Assembly (NCBI RefSeq): GCF_038397755.1
Contig: NZ_CP151637.1
Coordinates: 4,382,170 to 4,446,169, forward strand
Source: Microbacterium sp. LWH7-1.2
GTDB taxonomy: Bacteria > Actinomycetota > Actinomycetes > Actinomycetales > Microbacteriaceae
DNA: 64,000 nt
Reading direction: 5' to 3'
Shown: one piece after another, positions 56,130 through 64,000 of the stretch
How positions within the stretch are numbered: the first letter of the stretch is position 1
Layout of the letters: every line of letters begins with the position of its first letter
The notes under the pieces: generated by a model
What the model was told of the DNA's origin: nothing
The model's database searches: none
What the model saw: only the letters and a program-made list of their open reading frames with translations
Position numbers and translations under genes: made by a program

Positions 56130-56454
56130 GCTTTTCCTTTCCGTTTGCGGTTCCGGATCGGCCACGATTCCGAGATCGGCCGGCAGATGCAACCCCTCCG
56201 CGCCGCACAGCACGCATTCGGAGGGAGTTCCCACGTTCGGTGCCCACTCGCGACCGAGAAGATAACCCTGTTCCAAAGAACCCGGGTTGTGGTGTGCTGG
56301 GGGCAAATTCTGTGAATCTTGTCATCGTGTCGGGACGCAATGCGCGGTGTATCTGCGTGGTGGTCTGACATGGTGGAGGCGTCGTCGCGAGCACCGAGAA
56401 GGTCTCGCGGAAGCGCGGCAGCGCCACGCTGCGACACCCGACCCAGAGGAACGC
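56130..56454. other. 325-bp divergent promoter region
   Basis: It holds the promoters of the HesB gene and pntAB. The minus-strand frame leading into the HesB start stays open to 56306 and would encode about 59 residues with one CxxC. It has no ribosome site or ATG and is probably not translated. No clear palindrome is seen. Confidence 0.4.
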
Positions 56455-58005
56455 ATGACCCGCATTGGCATCGTCGCCGAAGCGCCCGGAGAGACCCGGG
56501 TGGCCGCGACACCGACCACCGTCCCGAAACTCATCGCCCTCGGCTACGACGTCGTCGTCGAAGCCGGCGCAGGTGCCGGCTCGTCGTTCCCGGATGCTGC
56601 CTTCGCGCGGGCCGGCGCGACTCTCGTCGACGGTGCGACGGCGTGGGCTGCGCCCGTCGTGCTCAAGGTCAACGCGCCGACGCCGGCCGAGATCGACCGG
56701 CTCGCCGACGGTGCGACGATCGTCGCGACGTTCAGCCCTGCGCTGCGCCCGGATCTGGTCGAGTCGCTGGCTGTGCGGGGGATCACCGCGCTCGCGCTGG
56801 ACGCGGTGCCGCGCATCTCGCGCGCGCAGTCGATGGACGTGCTGAGCTCGATGGCCAACATCGCGGGCTATCGCGCGGTGGTCGAGGCGGCGCACGAGTT
56901 CGGGCGCTTCTTCACCGGCCAGGTCACGGCGGCCGGCAAGGTGCCGCCGGCGAAGGTGCTGGTCGCCGGTGCGGGTGTCGCCGGCCTGGCGGCGATCGGT
57001 GCCGCATCGAGCCTCGGCGCGATCGTGCGGGCGACCGACCCGCGGCCCGAGGTCGCCGACCAGGTCGCGTCGATCGGCGGCGAGTACCTCGAGGTCGTCG
57101 TGCCCGAGGAGGCGAAGCAGATCTCCTCCGACGGGTACGCCAAGGCGACGAGCGAGGCGTACGACAGGCGTGCGGCCGAAATCTACTCGGAGCAGGCAGC
57201 CGACGTCGACATCATCATCACCACCGCGCTCATCCCGGGTCGCGCGGCGCCGCGCCTGATCACGGCGGCGGACGTGGCATCCATGCGCCCGGGCAGCGTG
57301 ATCGTCGACATGGCCGCCGGGCAGGGCGGCAACGTCGAGGGCTCGGTCGCGGGGGAGAGGGTCGTCACCGACAACGGCGTGGTGATCCTCGGGTACACGG
57401 ATCTGCCCGGCCGGCTTCCTCAGCAGGCGTCGCAGCTGTTCGCGACCAATCTCGTCAACCTCCTCAAGCTGCTCACCCCCGGCAAGGACGGCGAACTCAC
57501 GCTCGACTTCGACGACGTCGTGCAGCGCACCGTCACGGTCGTGCAGGACGGGGCGGTCACCTGGCCCCCGCCGCCCGTGCAGGTCTCCGCGGCACCGGCG
57601 GCGACGAAGACGACGGATGCTGCGCCCCCGGTGCCCCCGAAGAAGCCGATGTCGACCGCAGCCCGCACCGGCCTCATCGCCGGCGGCATCGCAGCACTTT
57701 TCGCCATCTGCGCGTTCGCGCCGCCGCCGCTGCCGCAGCACTTCCTGGTGCTGACGCTCGCGATCGTCGTCGGGTTCTACGTCATCGGCCACGTGGCGCA
57801 TGCGCTGCACACGCCGCTGATGAGCGTGACCAACGCGATCTCGGGCATCATCGTGGTCGGCGCGATGGTGCAGATCACGATCCCCGACCTCACCGTGCAG
57901 ATCCTGGCCGCGGTCGCGGTGCTGCTCGCGTCCATCAACATCTTCGGCGGCTTCGCCGTCACGCGGCGAATGCTCGCGATGTTCCAGAAGGGTGAGACGC
58001 GATGA
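56455..58005 (+). CDS. pntA: NAD(P) transhydrogenase alpha subunit PntA
   Basis: This 516-residue proton-translocating transhydrogenase alpha subunit, with PntB, makes NADPH from NADH using the proton gradient. The N-terminal NAD-binding domain I (1-370) has the [11 protein letters not shown]ossmann motif and the [11 protein letters not shown] loop. A Pro-rich linker (~380-400) leads to four membrane helices (405-505). Fusion of the soluble and membrane parts is the E. coli arrangement. ATG at 56455 has AGAGGA upstream. The stop overlaps the pntB ATG. Confidence 0.95.
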   Translation: MTRIGIVAEAPGETRVAATPTTVPKLIALGYDVVVEAGAGAGSSFPDAAFARAGATLVDGATAWAAPVVLKVNAPTPAEIDRLADGATIVATFSPALRPDLVESLAVRGITALALDAVPRISRAQSMDVLSSMANIAGYRAVVEAAHEFGRFFTGQVTAAGKVPPAKVLVAGAGVAGLAAIGAASSLGAIVRATDPRPEVADQVASIGGEYLEVVVPEEAKQISSDGYAKATSEAYDRRAAEIYSEQAADVDIIITTALIPGRAAPRLITAADVASMRPGSVIVDMAAGQGGNVEGSVAGERVVTDNGVVILGYTDLPGRLPQQASQLFATNLVNLLKLLTPGKDGELTLDFDDVVQRTVTVVQDGAVTWPPPPVQVSAAPAATKTTDAAPPVPPKKPMSTAARTGLIAGGIAALFAICAFAPPPLPQHFLVLTLAIVVGFYVIGHVAHALHTPLMSVTNAISGIIVVGAMVQITIPDLTVQILAAVAVLLASINIFGGFAVTRRMLAMFQKGETR

Positions 58006-59420
58006 TCGCGGTCGCCGGGCAGGTCGCGGCCGCCGCCTACATCGTCGCGGCGCTCCTGTTCATCCTCAGCCTCGCGGGGCTCAGCAAGCATGAGACGAGT
58101 CGCCGCGGGGTCGTCTTCGGCATCGTCGGCATGGCGATCGCACTCATCGCGACGGTCGTCCTGGTGGCCGCCGGCGCGTGGGATCAGCCGTCGGGTGCGC
58201 TCGGGCTGACTCTCCTCGTCGCCGCCGTGCTGGTCGGCGCTGCCATCGGGCTCTGGCGCGCACGGATCGTCCAGATGACCGGGATGCCCGAGCTCATCGC
58301 GCTGCTGCACTCCTTCGTCGGTCTCGCCGCCGTGCTCGTCGGTTGGAACGGCGCCCTCTACGACACCGGGCTCACCGGCGCGCTCGCCGACATCCATCAC
58401 GCCGAGGTCTTCATCGGCGTCTTCATCGGCGGCGTGACGTTCACCGGGTCGATCGTCGCCTTCCTCAAGCTGTCGGCGCGGATCTCGTCCAAGCCGCTCA
58501 TGCTGCCGGGCAAGAACGCCCTCAACATCGGCGCGCTGATCGCGTTCCTCGCCCTGACGGTCTGGTACGTCATCACGCCGGAACTGTGGCTGCTGGTACT
58601 CGTCACGCTCCTCGCGCTCGCCCTCGGCTGGCATCTGGTCGCCTCGATCGGCGGCGGCGACATGCCCGTCGTCGTGTCGATGCTCAACAGCTACTCGGGC
58701 TGGGCGGCCGCCGCGGCGGGCTTCCTGCTGAACAACGACCTGCTCATCGTCACCGGCGCGCTCGTGGGCTCGTCGGGTGCCTACCTGAGCTACATCATGT
58801 GCAAGGCGATGAACCGGTCGTTCCTGTCGGTGATCGCCGGCGGCTTCGGCATCGAAGCGCCCCGCAAAGACGGCGACGAGGAGCACGGCGAGCACCGCGA
58901 GATCGACGCCGAGGCCGCCGCGGATCTGCTCGCCGGCGCCTCGACCGTCGTCATCACACCCGGCTACGGCATGGCCGTCGCACAGGCCCAGCACGGTGTC
59001 GCCGACCTCGTGCAGAAGCTGCGTGAGCGCGGCGTCGACGTGCGGTTCGGCATCCATCCCGTCGCCGGCCGCCTGCCGGGCCACATGAACGTGCTCCTCG
59101 CCGAGGCGAAGGTGCCGTACGACATCGTCCTCTCGATGGACGAGATCAACGACGATCTGTCGGGTGTCGACGTCGTCCTCGTCATCGGGGCGAACGACAC
59201 CGTCAACCCCGCCGCTGCGGAGGATCCCACAAGCCCGATCGCCGGCATGCCGGTGCTGCGCGTGTGGGAAGCCGACAACGTCATCGTCTTCAAGCGCTCG
59301 ATGGCGTCCGGATATGCGGGTGTGCAGAATCCGCTCTTCTATCGCGACAACGCGCAGATGCTCTTCGGGGACGCGAAAGAGAAGGTCGACGAGATTCTCT
59401 TCCAGCTCTCACGCTCGTGA
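58002..59420 (+). CDS. pntB: NAD(P) transhydrogenase beta subunit PntB
   Basis: This 472-residue subunit has about nine membrane helices (1-260) and a C-terminal NADP-binding domain III. The NADP motif [10 protein letters not shown] is around residue 325, and the late [10 protein letters not shown] and [11 protein letters not shown] motifs are intact. ATG overlaps pntA (ATGA). Together they form the complete enzyme. The gene ends just before the convergent lsr2. Confidence 0.95.
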   Translation: MIAVAGQVAAAAYIVAALLFILSLAGLSKHETSRRGVVFGIVGMAIALIATVVLVAAGAWDQPSGALGLTLLVAAVLVGAAIGLWRARIVQMTGMPELIALLHSFVGLAAVLVGWNGALYDTGLTGALADIHHAEVFIGVFIGGVTFTGSIVAFLKLSARISSKPLMLPGKNALNIGALIAFLALTVWYVITPELWLLVLVTLLALALGWHLVASIGGGDMPVVVSMLNSYSGWAAAAAGFLLNNDLLIVTGALVGSSGAYLSYIMCKAMNRSFLSVIAGGFGIEAPRKDGDEEHGEHREIDAEAAADLLAGASTVVITPGYGMAVAQAQHGVADLVQKLRERGVDVRFGIHPVAGRLPGHMNVLLAEAKVPYDIVLSMDEINDDLSGVDVVLVIGANDTVNPAAAEDPTSPIAGMPVLRVWEADNVIVFKRSMASGYAGVQNPLFYRDNAQMLFGDAKEKVDEILFQLSRS

Positions 59421-59465
59421 AATCTCCCGGCGAGTCGTCGAGGAAAGGCCGCCAGGCGGCGCGCG

Positions 59466-59819
59466 TCAGTGCGCCGCTTCGTAGGCTTCCATGACGGATG
59501 CCGGAACCCGGCCCCGTTCGGACACCTGATAGCCGTTCTGCTTCGCCCATTCGCGGACGCCGCTGTAGTCCTGCTGTCCGCTGCGGCGGCGCTTGCGCCC
59601 GGCCGAGGCGGCGTTCGACGTCGCCCGGGCAGACGAGACGGTGCGCGCCGCATCGGTGTAGCGCTCGAGAGCACCGCGCAGGGCGGCGGCGTTCTCGTCG
59701 GTGAGGTCGATCTCGTAGGCGACGCCGTCGAGCGAGAACAGGACGGTCTCGCCGTCCCCGGCTTCCAAAAGGGTTCCGTCGATGTCATCGACGAGCTGGT
59801 GAACGATTCTACGGGCCAT
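59466..59819 (-). CDS. lsr2: Lsr2 nucleoid-associated protein
   Basis: This 117-residue xenogeneic silencer and chromatin protein of actinobacteria has an N-terminal dimerisation domain (MARRIVHQLVDDIDGT). A basic linker (AGRKRRRSGQ) precedes the C-terminal DNA-binding domain, with WAKQNGYQVSERGRVP. Its RGR motif inserts in the AT minor groove. ATG at 59819 opens the conserved N-terminus; the longer frame upstream is not conserved. Ribosome site weak. Lsr2 would be expected to silence AT-rich acquired DNA; this window has little of that. Confidence 0.95.
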   Translation of the reverse strand: MARRIVHQLVDDIDGTLLEAGDGETVLFSLDGVAYEIDLTDENAAALRGALERYTDAARTVSSARATSNAASAGRKRRRSGQQDYSGVREWAKQNGYQVSERGRVPASVMEAYEAAH

Positions 59820-59984
59820 GAGTGGAACAATACGCCGAATTGTCGCCACGGTCATTGCTGAATTCCATTTCCGTGGACAAACTTCGGGGTCGACAGCGAA
59901 TGGGGGCATCGGGCGAGAATTCGGACGCGACCGTCCCGATTCCGCCGCGAAGAGGCGAGTGCGGTCTGCCCGACGCGCCGCGGG

Positions 59985-60866
59985 TCAGGGGAGGATGCCG
60001 GCGCGACGTGCGGTGACGACCGCGGCGTGGCGGGTCGAGGCGTCCAGCTTCGCCATCGCCGCCTGCAGGTACGACTTGACCGTGCCCTCCTTGAGGTCGA
60101 GCGACGCCGCGATCTCGGCGTTGGTCGAACCCAGCGCCGCACACGCGAGCACATCGATCTCGCGGGGGGACAGCCGCACGTCGAGTTCGACCGGCGGCTC
60201 GGACGCGTCGTGTGAGAGCGCGGCCAGCCGTCGCTCGAGGCGGTCCAGCCGCGCGCGAAGGGCGGGGTCGTCGATGATCGCCGCGATGCTGCGCAGCTCG
60301 GCGTACGTCTCGCGCAGCTCTTCCCGCGTGGTCGCGGGCATCGCCGCCGGGGCGATGCGCGTGGGGGAGAGGGTCAGCCGCCGCTGCACCTCGTCGCGGA
60401 TGCGCAGTTCGCTGGAGAGCTCTTCCGCGACGGCGAAGGCGGGGCGGGCGACGACGTCGCCGACCGGCGATTCGGCCCATGACCCGCAGTAGATGACGCC
60501 GCGAGCGCGGCCGCCCACCATCACGGGGACGGCGAAGAGGGTCGCGATGCCCTCGCCGAGCACGGCGCGGTCGTAGTCGTGCGTGATGCTGCGCGAGGAG
60601 CCGTAGTCGAGCGCGAGCCGCGGGCGCTTCTCGACGAGCGCGCGCCCGCCGAGGCCGCGAGAGGCCTCCACGACGAGACCCTCGAGATTGCGGGTGCGGG
60701 CACCGTGGATGGACGTGACGTGGATCGCGTCGCCGAGCGCGAGTCCGCCGAAGGCGACCGGGAAGCGGGTACGGCGCACGAGCTCGGCCACCGCGTGGTC
60801 GAGCGCCTGTGCGTCGCCGAGATCGCCGCCCCCGCCGTCCATGACGATACGGACCCCCGCGCCCAT
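59985..60866 (-). CDS. GAF-LuxR-type transcriptional regulator
   Basis: This regulator of about 293 residues has an N-terminal GAF-like sensor region (20-190). It contains the conserved HGARTRNLEGLVVEASRGLGG stretch found in actinobacterial regulators linked to aldehyde or acetoin oxidation genes. A helical linker and a C-terminal LuxR helix-turn-helix (LSPREIDVLACAALGSTNAEI...VKSYLQAAMAKLDA) follow. ATG at 60866 is a choice among several. No target operon is adjacent. Effector unknown. Confidence 0.87.
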   Translation of the reverse strand: MGAGVRIVMDGGGGDLGDAQALDHAVAELVRRTRFPVAFGGLALGDAIHVTSIHGARTRNLEGLVVEASRGLGGRALVEKRPRLALDYGSSRSITHDYDRAVLGEGIATLFAVPVMVGGRARGVIYCGSWAESPVGDVVARPAFAVAEELSSELRIRDEVQRRLTLSPTRIAPAAMPATTREELRETYAELRSIAAIIDDPALRARLDRLERRLAALSHDASEPPVELDVRLSPREIDVLACAALGSTNAEIAASLDLKEGTVKSYLQAAMAKLDASTRHAAVVTARRAGILP

Positions 60867-61018
60867 GCGATCGGGGGCCGGTGCGCGATGTGGGAGGGAC
60901 GCGCCCACGGCTGACCTGCTTCCGGCGTGACGGCGTCCTCGCCGCCTCTTTCGTAGCGTCGACCTTACCACTCGGGGGTGTCGTCCCCGGCGGTCCGCGC
61001 TTGCTCACGGGCGGGACT

Positions 61019-61051
61019 GCGAGGCCCGCGGGCGAGCCGCGCGGGCCTCGC
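61019..61051 (-). terminator. Terminator after the Ogt-like gene
   Basis: A perfect 12-bp GC-rich stem (61019-61030 with 61040-61051, 9-base loop) lies just beyond a smaller hairpin (61056-61062 with 61072-61078) that follows the Ogt-like stop. Confidence 0.75.
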
Positions 61052-61094
61052 GGCGTGCGGGCGGCCTACACGCCCGCAGCCTGGGGGGCCCGCG

Positions 61095-61694
61095 TCAGCC
61101 CGCCGTCGCGGCGTCGCCCCGGGCGGCCGATGGCGCCGGCACGACGGCAGGGCCCTGTTCGAGGTCGATGAGGAACCGCTTCACCTCGGGCCGCCCGCCG
61201 TACTCGCCGAGCGAGCCGTCGGCGCGGACGACCCGGTGAACCGGGACCACCACGGAGAACGGCGTCGTCGCGCACGCGGTGCCGACAGCGCGCGCAGCTC
61301 GGGGGATGCCGGCCGCGATCGCGACCTCGCCGTAGCTGGCGGTCTCGCCGTAGGGGATGTCACACACGGCCTCCAGTGCGGCGCGCGTGAACCCGCGGAC
61401 GAGTCGCCAGTCCAGCGGCAGGTCGAACTCCTCCCGGTCGCCGTCGAAGTACTCGTCGAGCTGCGCGACCGCGCTCTCGAAGGCTTCGGCGGTGGCGGAG
61501 TCTGCGGTGGCGGCATCCGTGTCGTCGTCTGGGACCGGAAGGGCGCGCAGCTGCAGTGCGACGCGCTCGATCTCGGCGTGCAGGGAGCCGTCGAAGGGGT
61601 GCAGGGTCACGATGCCGTCGGCGGTCGTGACGATGAGGATGTCGCCGATGGGCGACGGGTGGACGCGGTAGCGGGGCGGATCCTCGGAGGTCAT
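61095..61694 (-). CDS. Ogt/AGT homologue with the catalytic Cys replaced by Val
   Basis: This 199-residue protein has the full layout of methylated-DNA-protein cysteine methyltransferase. It has an N-terminal domain (1-95) and a C-terminal DNA-binding domain with GETASYGE (Tyr121), the arginine finger in RAARAVG (Arg136) and the PxHRV motif at 151-155. The motif reads PVHRV, not PCHRV, so Val152 stands where the methyl-accepting cysteine should be. It cannot act as a standard alkyltransferase. Alkyltransferase-like proteins, which flag O6-alkylguanine for excision repair, have Trp or Ala there. ATG at 61694 is the natural start. Confidence 0.9.
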   Translation of the reverse strand: MTSEDPPRYRVHPSPIGDILIVTTADGIVTLHPFDGSLHAEIERVALQLRALPVPDDDTDAATADSATAEAFESAVAQLDEYFDGDREEFDLPLDWRLVRGFTRAALEAVCDIPYGETASYGEVAIAAGIPRAARAVGTACATTPFSVVVPVHRVVRADGSLGEYGGRPEVKRFLIDLEQGPAVVPAPSAARGDAATAG

Positions 61695-61878
61695 GCGACC
61701 ATCCTGGCGCGACCCGCGGGCGCCGTGACCGTTCGCCGGCGGGGTCTGTGAAGAGTGCCGTCCTGATGGCGACGGGGGAGGAAGGGGCACTCCGAGCGGG
61801 GTCGCCGGCGCCGTCCAATACCGCGAAACTCAGGTCCATTGCAAGAGCCGCGCACACGTCGCCTTTAGGGTGGCACGT

Positions 61879-63999
61879 GTGTGGCGAGCAGAACGCAGCG
61901 CCGTGTTGGGCACATCAGACGCCGAGCGCGGGTACGACGTGACCCCGGGCGATCTGGGTCTCGCCGAACCCGACGTCACGGTCGTCCACGTCGCCGAGAC
62001 GGAACGCGACCGGCTCCGGCTGCAGTCCGCCGCACTGGGCGGCAGGTCGACTCTCCTGCACTTCGTGGACGGCCAGGATGCCGCGATCGAGATCACGAAG
62101 GCGCACCCCGGAAGCCTGCCGCAGTTCATCACCGGGCGCTCGACACTGCTGTCGAACCTGTTCCGCGACGAGGTGGCGCTGCGCAACGCCCGCCTCGCCG
62201 CCCAGAGCATCACCGCGAAGGACCAGGAGCTGCGCACGACCCGCGGCCTGGACACCGTGCGTCTCGCCGTCGGTCTCGCGACCTGGCGCGTCGCGGGGAT
62301 CACATGGAGCGCGCCCGTGCTGCTCCGGCCGCTCGCGATCCGGCGGCACCACGGCGACTTCGAGCTCAAGCTGCACGGCACGTTCGTGGTCAACCCCGAG
62401 CTGATCCGTGCGATGCGCACGCACTTCGGCATCATGATCGACGCCGGCGGCCTCGCCGCTCTCGCGTACGAGGGCGGGGTCTTCAAGCCGCAGCCGGTGA
62501 TCGATCACATCCGCGCCCTGACCGCGTCCATCGACAGCTATGCCGTGAAGCCGCGTCTGCTCGTGTCGACCTTCGCCGACGTCGGCGGCGACATGGCGCT
62601 GGACGCGTCGGATCTCGATCACCCCGTGCTCAACGCGCTCGCCGGGCACGTCGCCGACCGCGAGTCGCTCACGATCCGCCGTGACGGACCGGTGCCGACG
62701 AGCCCCGACGACCGCGCGCCGGCCGCCGACATGCTGCTGCTCGACGCCGACTCCGAGCAGGAGCGGGTGCTCGCACGCATCGCCGACGGCCAATCCCTCG
62801 TCATCCACACCCTGCCCGGCACCGGCGGCACGCAGACCGTCATCAACGCGATCGGCGCGCTCGTGCGTGACGGCAAGCGCGTGCTGGTGGTGAGCGCGCG
62901 CCGCTCGACGCTCGACGGCGTGCGGCATCGCCTCGCGGGGATCGGGCTCCCAGGCCTCGCCGTCTCGCCCGACCGCCTGCAGCGCGACCTCATCCGTGCG
63001 ATCGGACGCAATGAGAAGGCCGAGGCTCCCAAGGTCTCCGACATCGACGACGCGCTGGTGCGGCTGCGGGGCGTGCTCCGGGACTACCGTTCCGCGGTCA
63101 CCGCGAAGCACCCCGATTTCGGGGTGTCGGTGCTCGACATCCTTCGCGAACTCGCCGAACTCGCGGAGCGGGGCGTCGCCCCCGCGACCGAGGCGCGCTT
63201 CGACGCCGAAGCGCTCGCGAGTCTCGCGACGACCCGAGAGGACGCGGCCGCCAAGCTCTCCGCCGCCGCACGCCTCGGCGAGTTCCGCTTCGGCCCCGAC
63301 GACTCGCCCTGGTACGGCGTCACGTTCGCGACGGTGGAAGAGGCTCGCGGCGCCCATGCGCTCGCCGGCAAGCTCCACCGCAGCGATGTGCCGACGCTGC
63401 TGGAGCGCGGCTACGAGCTCATCGCGCAGACGCGGATGCGGCCGTTCCAGACCGTCGCAGAGCTCGGCGTGTATCTGCGCCTGCTGCGCGGCGTCCGCGA
63501 CTCGCTCGACAAGTTCAGCCTCACGGTCTTCGAGCGTCCCCTCGCCGAGCTCATCCAGGCGCACGCGCCGCGTCGCGAGGCGCCGGAGATGAACGGCGCC
63601 AACCGGCGGCGCCTCCGGCGCCTGTCGCGCGAGTATCTGCGCCCCGGCGTGCACGTGCCCGATATGTACGAGGCGCTGGTGCGCATCCAGCAGCAGCGCA
63701 CCGAGTGGCAGCGCTACGTCGACGCAGGCGTCACGCCCGAGGTTCCCCTGGGTCTCGGCGACGTGCAGGTCGCCTGGCAGCGCGTCGACGCCGAACTCGC
63801 CGAGGTGGACGCGGTGCTCGGCCGCACCGGCGCCGACCGGCTCGCGACGCTTCCGGTGAAGCAGCTCGTGCGCACGCTCGCCGGCCTCGCCGCCGATTCC
63901 GACGTGTTCGACAACCTCAAGGAGCGCGCGACGCTGCGCTCCGAGCTCGCCGCGATGGGCCTCGAGCCCCTTCTGCTCGAGCTGTCGGTGCGCCACGTG
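61879..63999 (+). CDS. Large AAA/helicase-like protein, 3' end outside window
   Basis: 707 codons are visible and the frame runs off the window. The N-terminal 300 residues (DVTPGDLGLAEPDV...GRSTLLHF, ITGRSTLLSNLFRDEV) match a large actinobacterial family of SF1-helicase-like AAA proteins. The P-loop region LPGTGGTQTVINAIG (about residue 313-327) has Gly where the essential Lys belongs. A following VLVVSARRSTLDGVRHRL stretch looks like motif Ia. The start is GTG 61879 or GTG 61870; TAGGGT at 61866-61871 suggests a leaderless message. Substrate and role are unknown. Confidence 0.8.
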   Translation, partial: MWRAERSAVLGTSDAERGYDVTPGDLGLAEPDVTVVHVAETERDRLRLQSAALGGRSTLLHFVDGQDAAIEITKAHPGSLPQFITGRSTLLSNLFRDEVALRNARLAAQSITAKDQELRTTRGLDTVRLAVGLATWRVAGITWSAPVLLRPLAIRRHHGDFELKLHGTFVVNPELIRAMRTHFGIMIDAGGLAALAYEGGVFKPQPVIDHIRALTASIDSYAVKPRLLVSTFADVGGDMALDASDLDHPVLNALAGHVADRESLTIRRDGPVPTSPDDRAPAADMLLLDADSEQERVLARIADGQSLVIHTLPGTGGTQTVINAIGALVRDGKRVLVVSARRSTLDGVRHRLAGIGLPGLAVSPDRLQRDLIRAIGRNEKAEAPKVSDIDDALVRLRGVLRDYRSAVTAKHPDFGVSVLDILRELAELAERGVAPATEARFDAEALASLATTREDAAAKLSAAARLGEFRFGPDDSPWYGVTFATVEEARGAHALAGKLHRSDVPTLLERGYELIAQTRMRPFQTVAELGVYLRLLRGVRDSLDKFSLTVFERPLAELIQAHAPRREAPEMNGANRRRLRRLSREYLRPGVHVPDMYEALVRIQQQRTEWQRYVDAGVTPEVPLGLGDVQVAWQRVDAELAEVDAVLGRTGADRLATLPVKQLVRTLAGLAADSDVFDNLKERATLRSELAAMGLEPLLLELSVRHV

Positions 64000-64000
64000 C

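Noticed and set aside
61915..63996. 693-codon minus-strand frame at the window end
   Set aside because: It mirrors the plus-strand AAA protein codon for codon; no ribosome site or family match.

Overview
The window is a high-GC actinobacterial chromosome segment. Gene content and style (Lsr2, IdeR, a DUF3027 gene, the ImuA'/ImuB/DnaE2 mutasome, an XPB-type helicase, GTG/TTG starts and leaderless genes) suggest Microbacteriaceae, most likely Microbacterium or a close relative. This is an inference from content; no marker gene such as 16S rRNA is present. I see no insertion sequence, prophage or CRISPR array. Genes are dense and organised in short operons separated by perfect GC-rich hairpin terminators.

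Layout. 1-15 kb: 3' part of groEL, an orphan WXG100 protein, an OmpR-type two-component system, then a Cys-rich helix-turn-helix regulator divergent from a tightly coupled operon of a GTP cyclohydrolase I homologue, a flavin reductase, a diverged dihydropteroate synthase and a RibD/DHFR-like reductase. A TetR gene, a secreted 5'-nucleotidase and the XPB helicase with its partner follow. 15-22 kb: cold-shock protein and DUF3027, a decayed beta-glucosidase, TetR, serC, ideR, an M23 peptidase behind a long structured leader, a candidate small RNA, an HNH nuclease and a PPK2 kinase. 22-29 kb: the SOS mutagenesis cassette imuA'-imuB-dnaE2 behind a perfect LexA-type palindrome.

29-42 kb: accessory metabolism. 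It holds a stand-alone SdhA/FrdA/NadB-type flavoprotein with a divergent leaderless LysR, manganese catalase with a glycosyltransferase, a CYP152-type peroxygenase with an alcohol dehydrogenase, a CinA-type amidase, an acetyltransferase, an EAL protein, and a three-gene GT4/GT4/alpha-alpha-barrel cluster. 42.6-50.6 kb looks like a DosR/DevR-type dormancy or hypoxia island: flavodoxin, tandem universal stress protein, two small membrane proteins, a DevR-like regulator with a GAF-GAF DevS-like kinase, a wax ester/triacylglycerol synthase and a zinc alcohol dehydrogenase. 14-bp GGGWC-N4-GWCCC-like palindromes stand before several of these genes.

50.8-64 kb: a rifampin ADP-ribosyltransferase, an alpha/beta hydrolase, tRNA-Arg(CCT), then a coupled trio (N-formylglutamate amidohydrolase-like, DUF1704/QEGLA metallopeptidase-like, glutathione-synthase-like ATP-grasp) that looks like an uncharacterised peptide or amino-acid conjugation system. 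These are followed by a HesB protein, pntAB transhydrogenase, lsr2, a GAF-LuxR regulator, an Ogt homologue whose catalytic cysteine is replaced by valine, and the first 707 codons of a large AAA/helicase-like protein whose P-loop lacks its lysine.

The best candidates for something undescribed are the pterin-like operon (4.5-8.7 kb), the QEGLA trio (52.6-55.8 kb), the DosR-like island with its own box variant, the structured M23 leader, and the Cys-less Ogt homologue.
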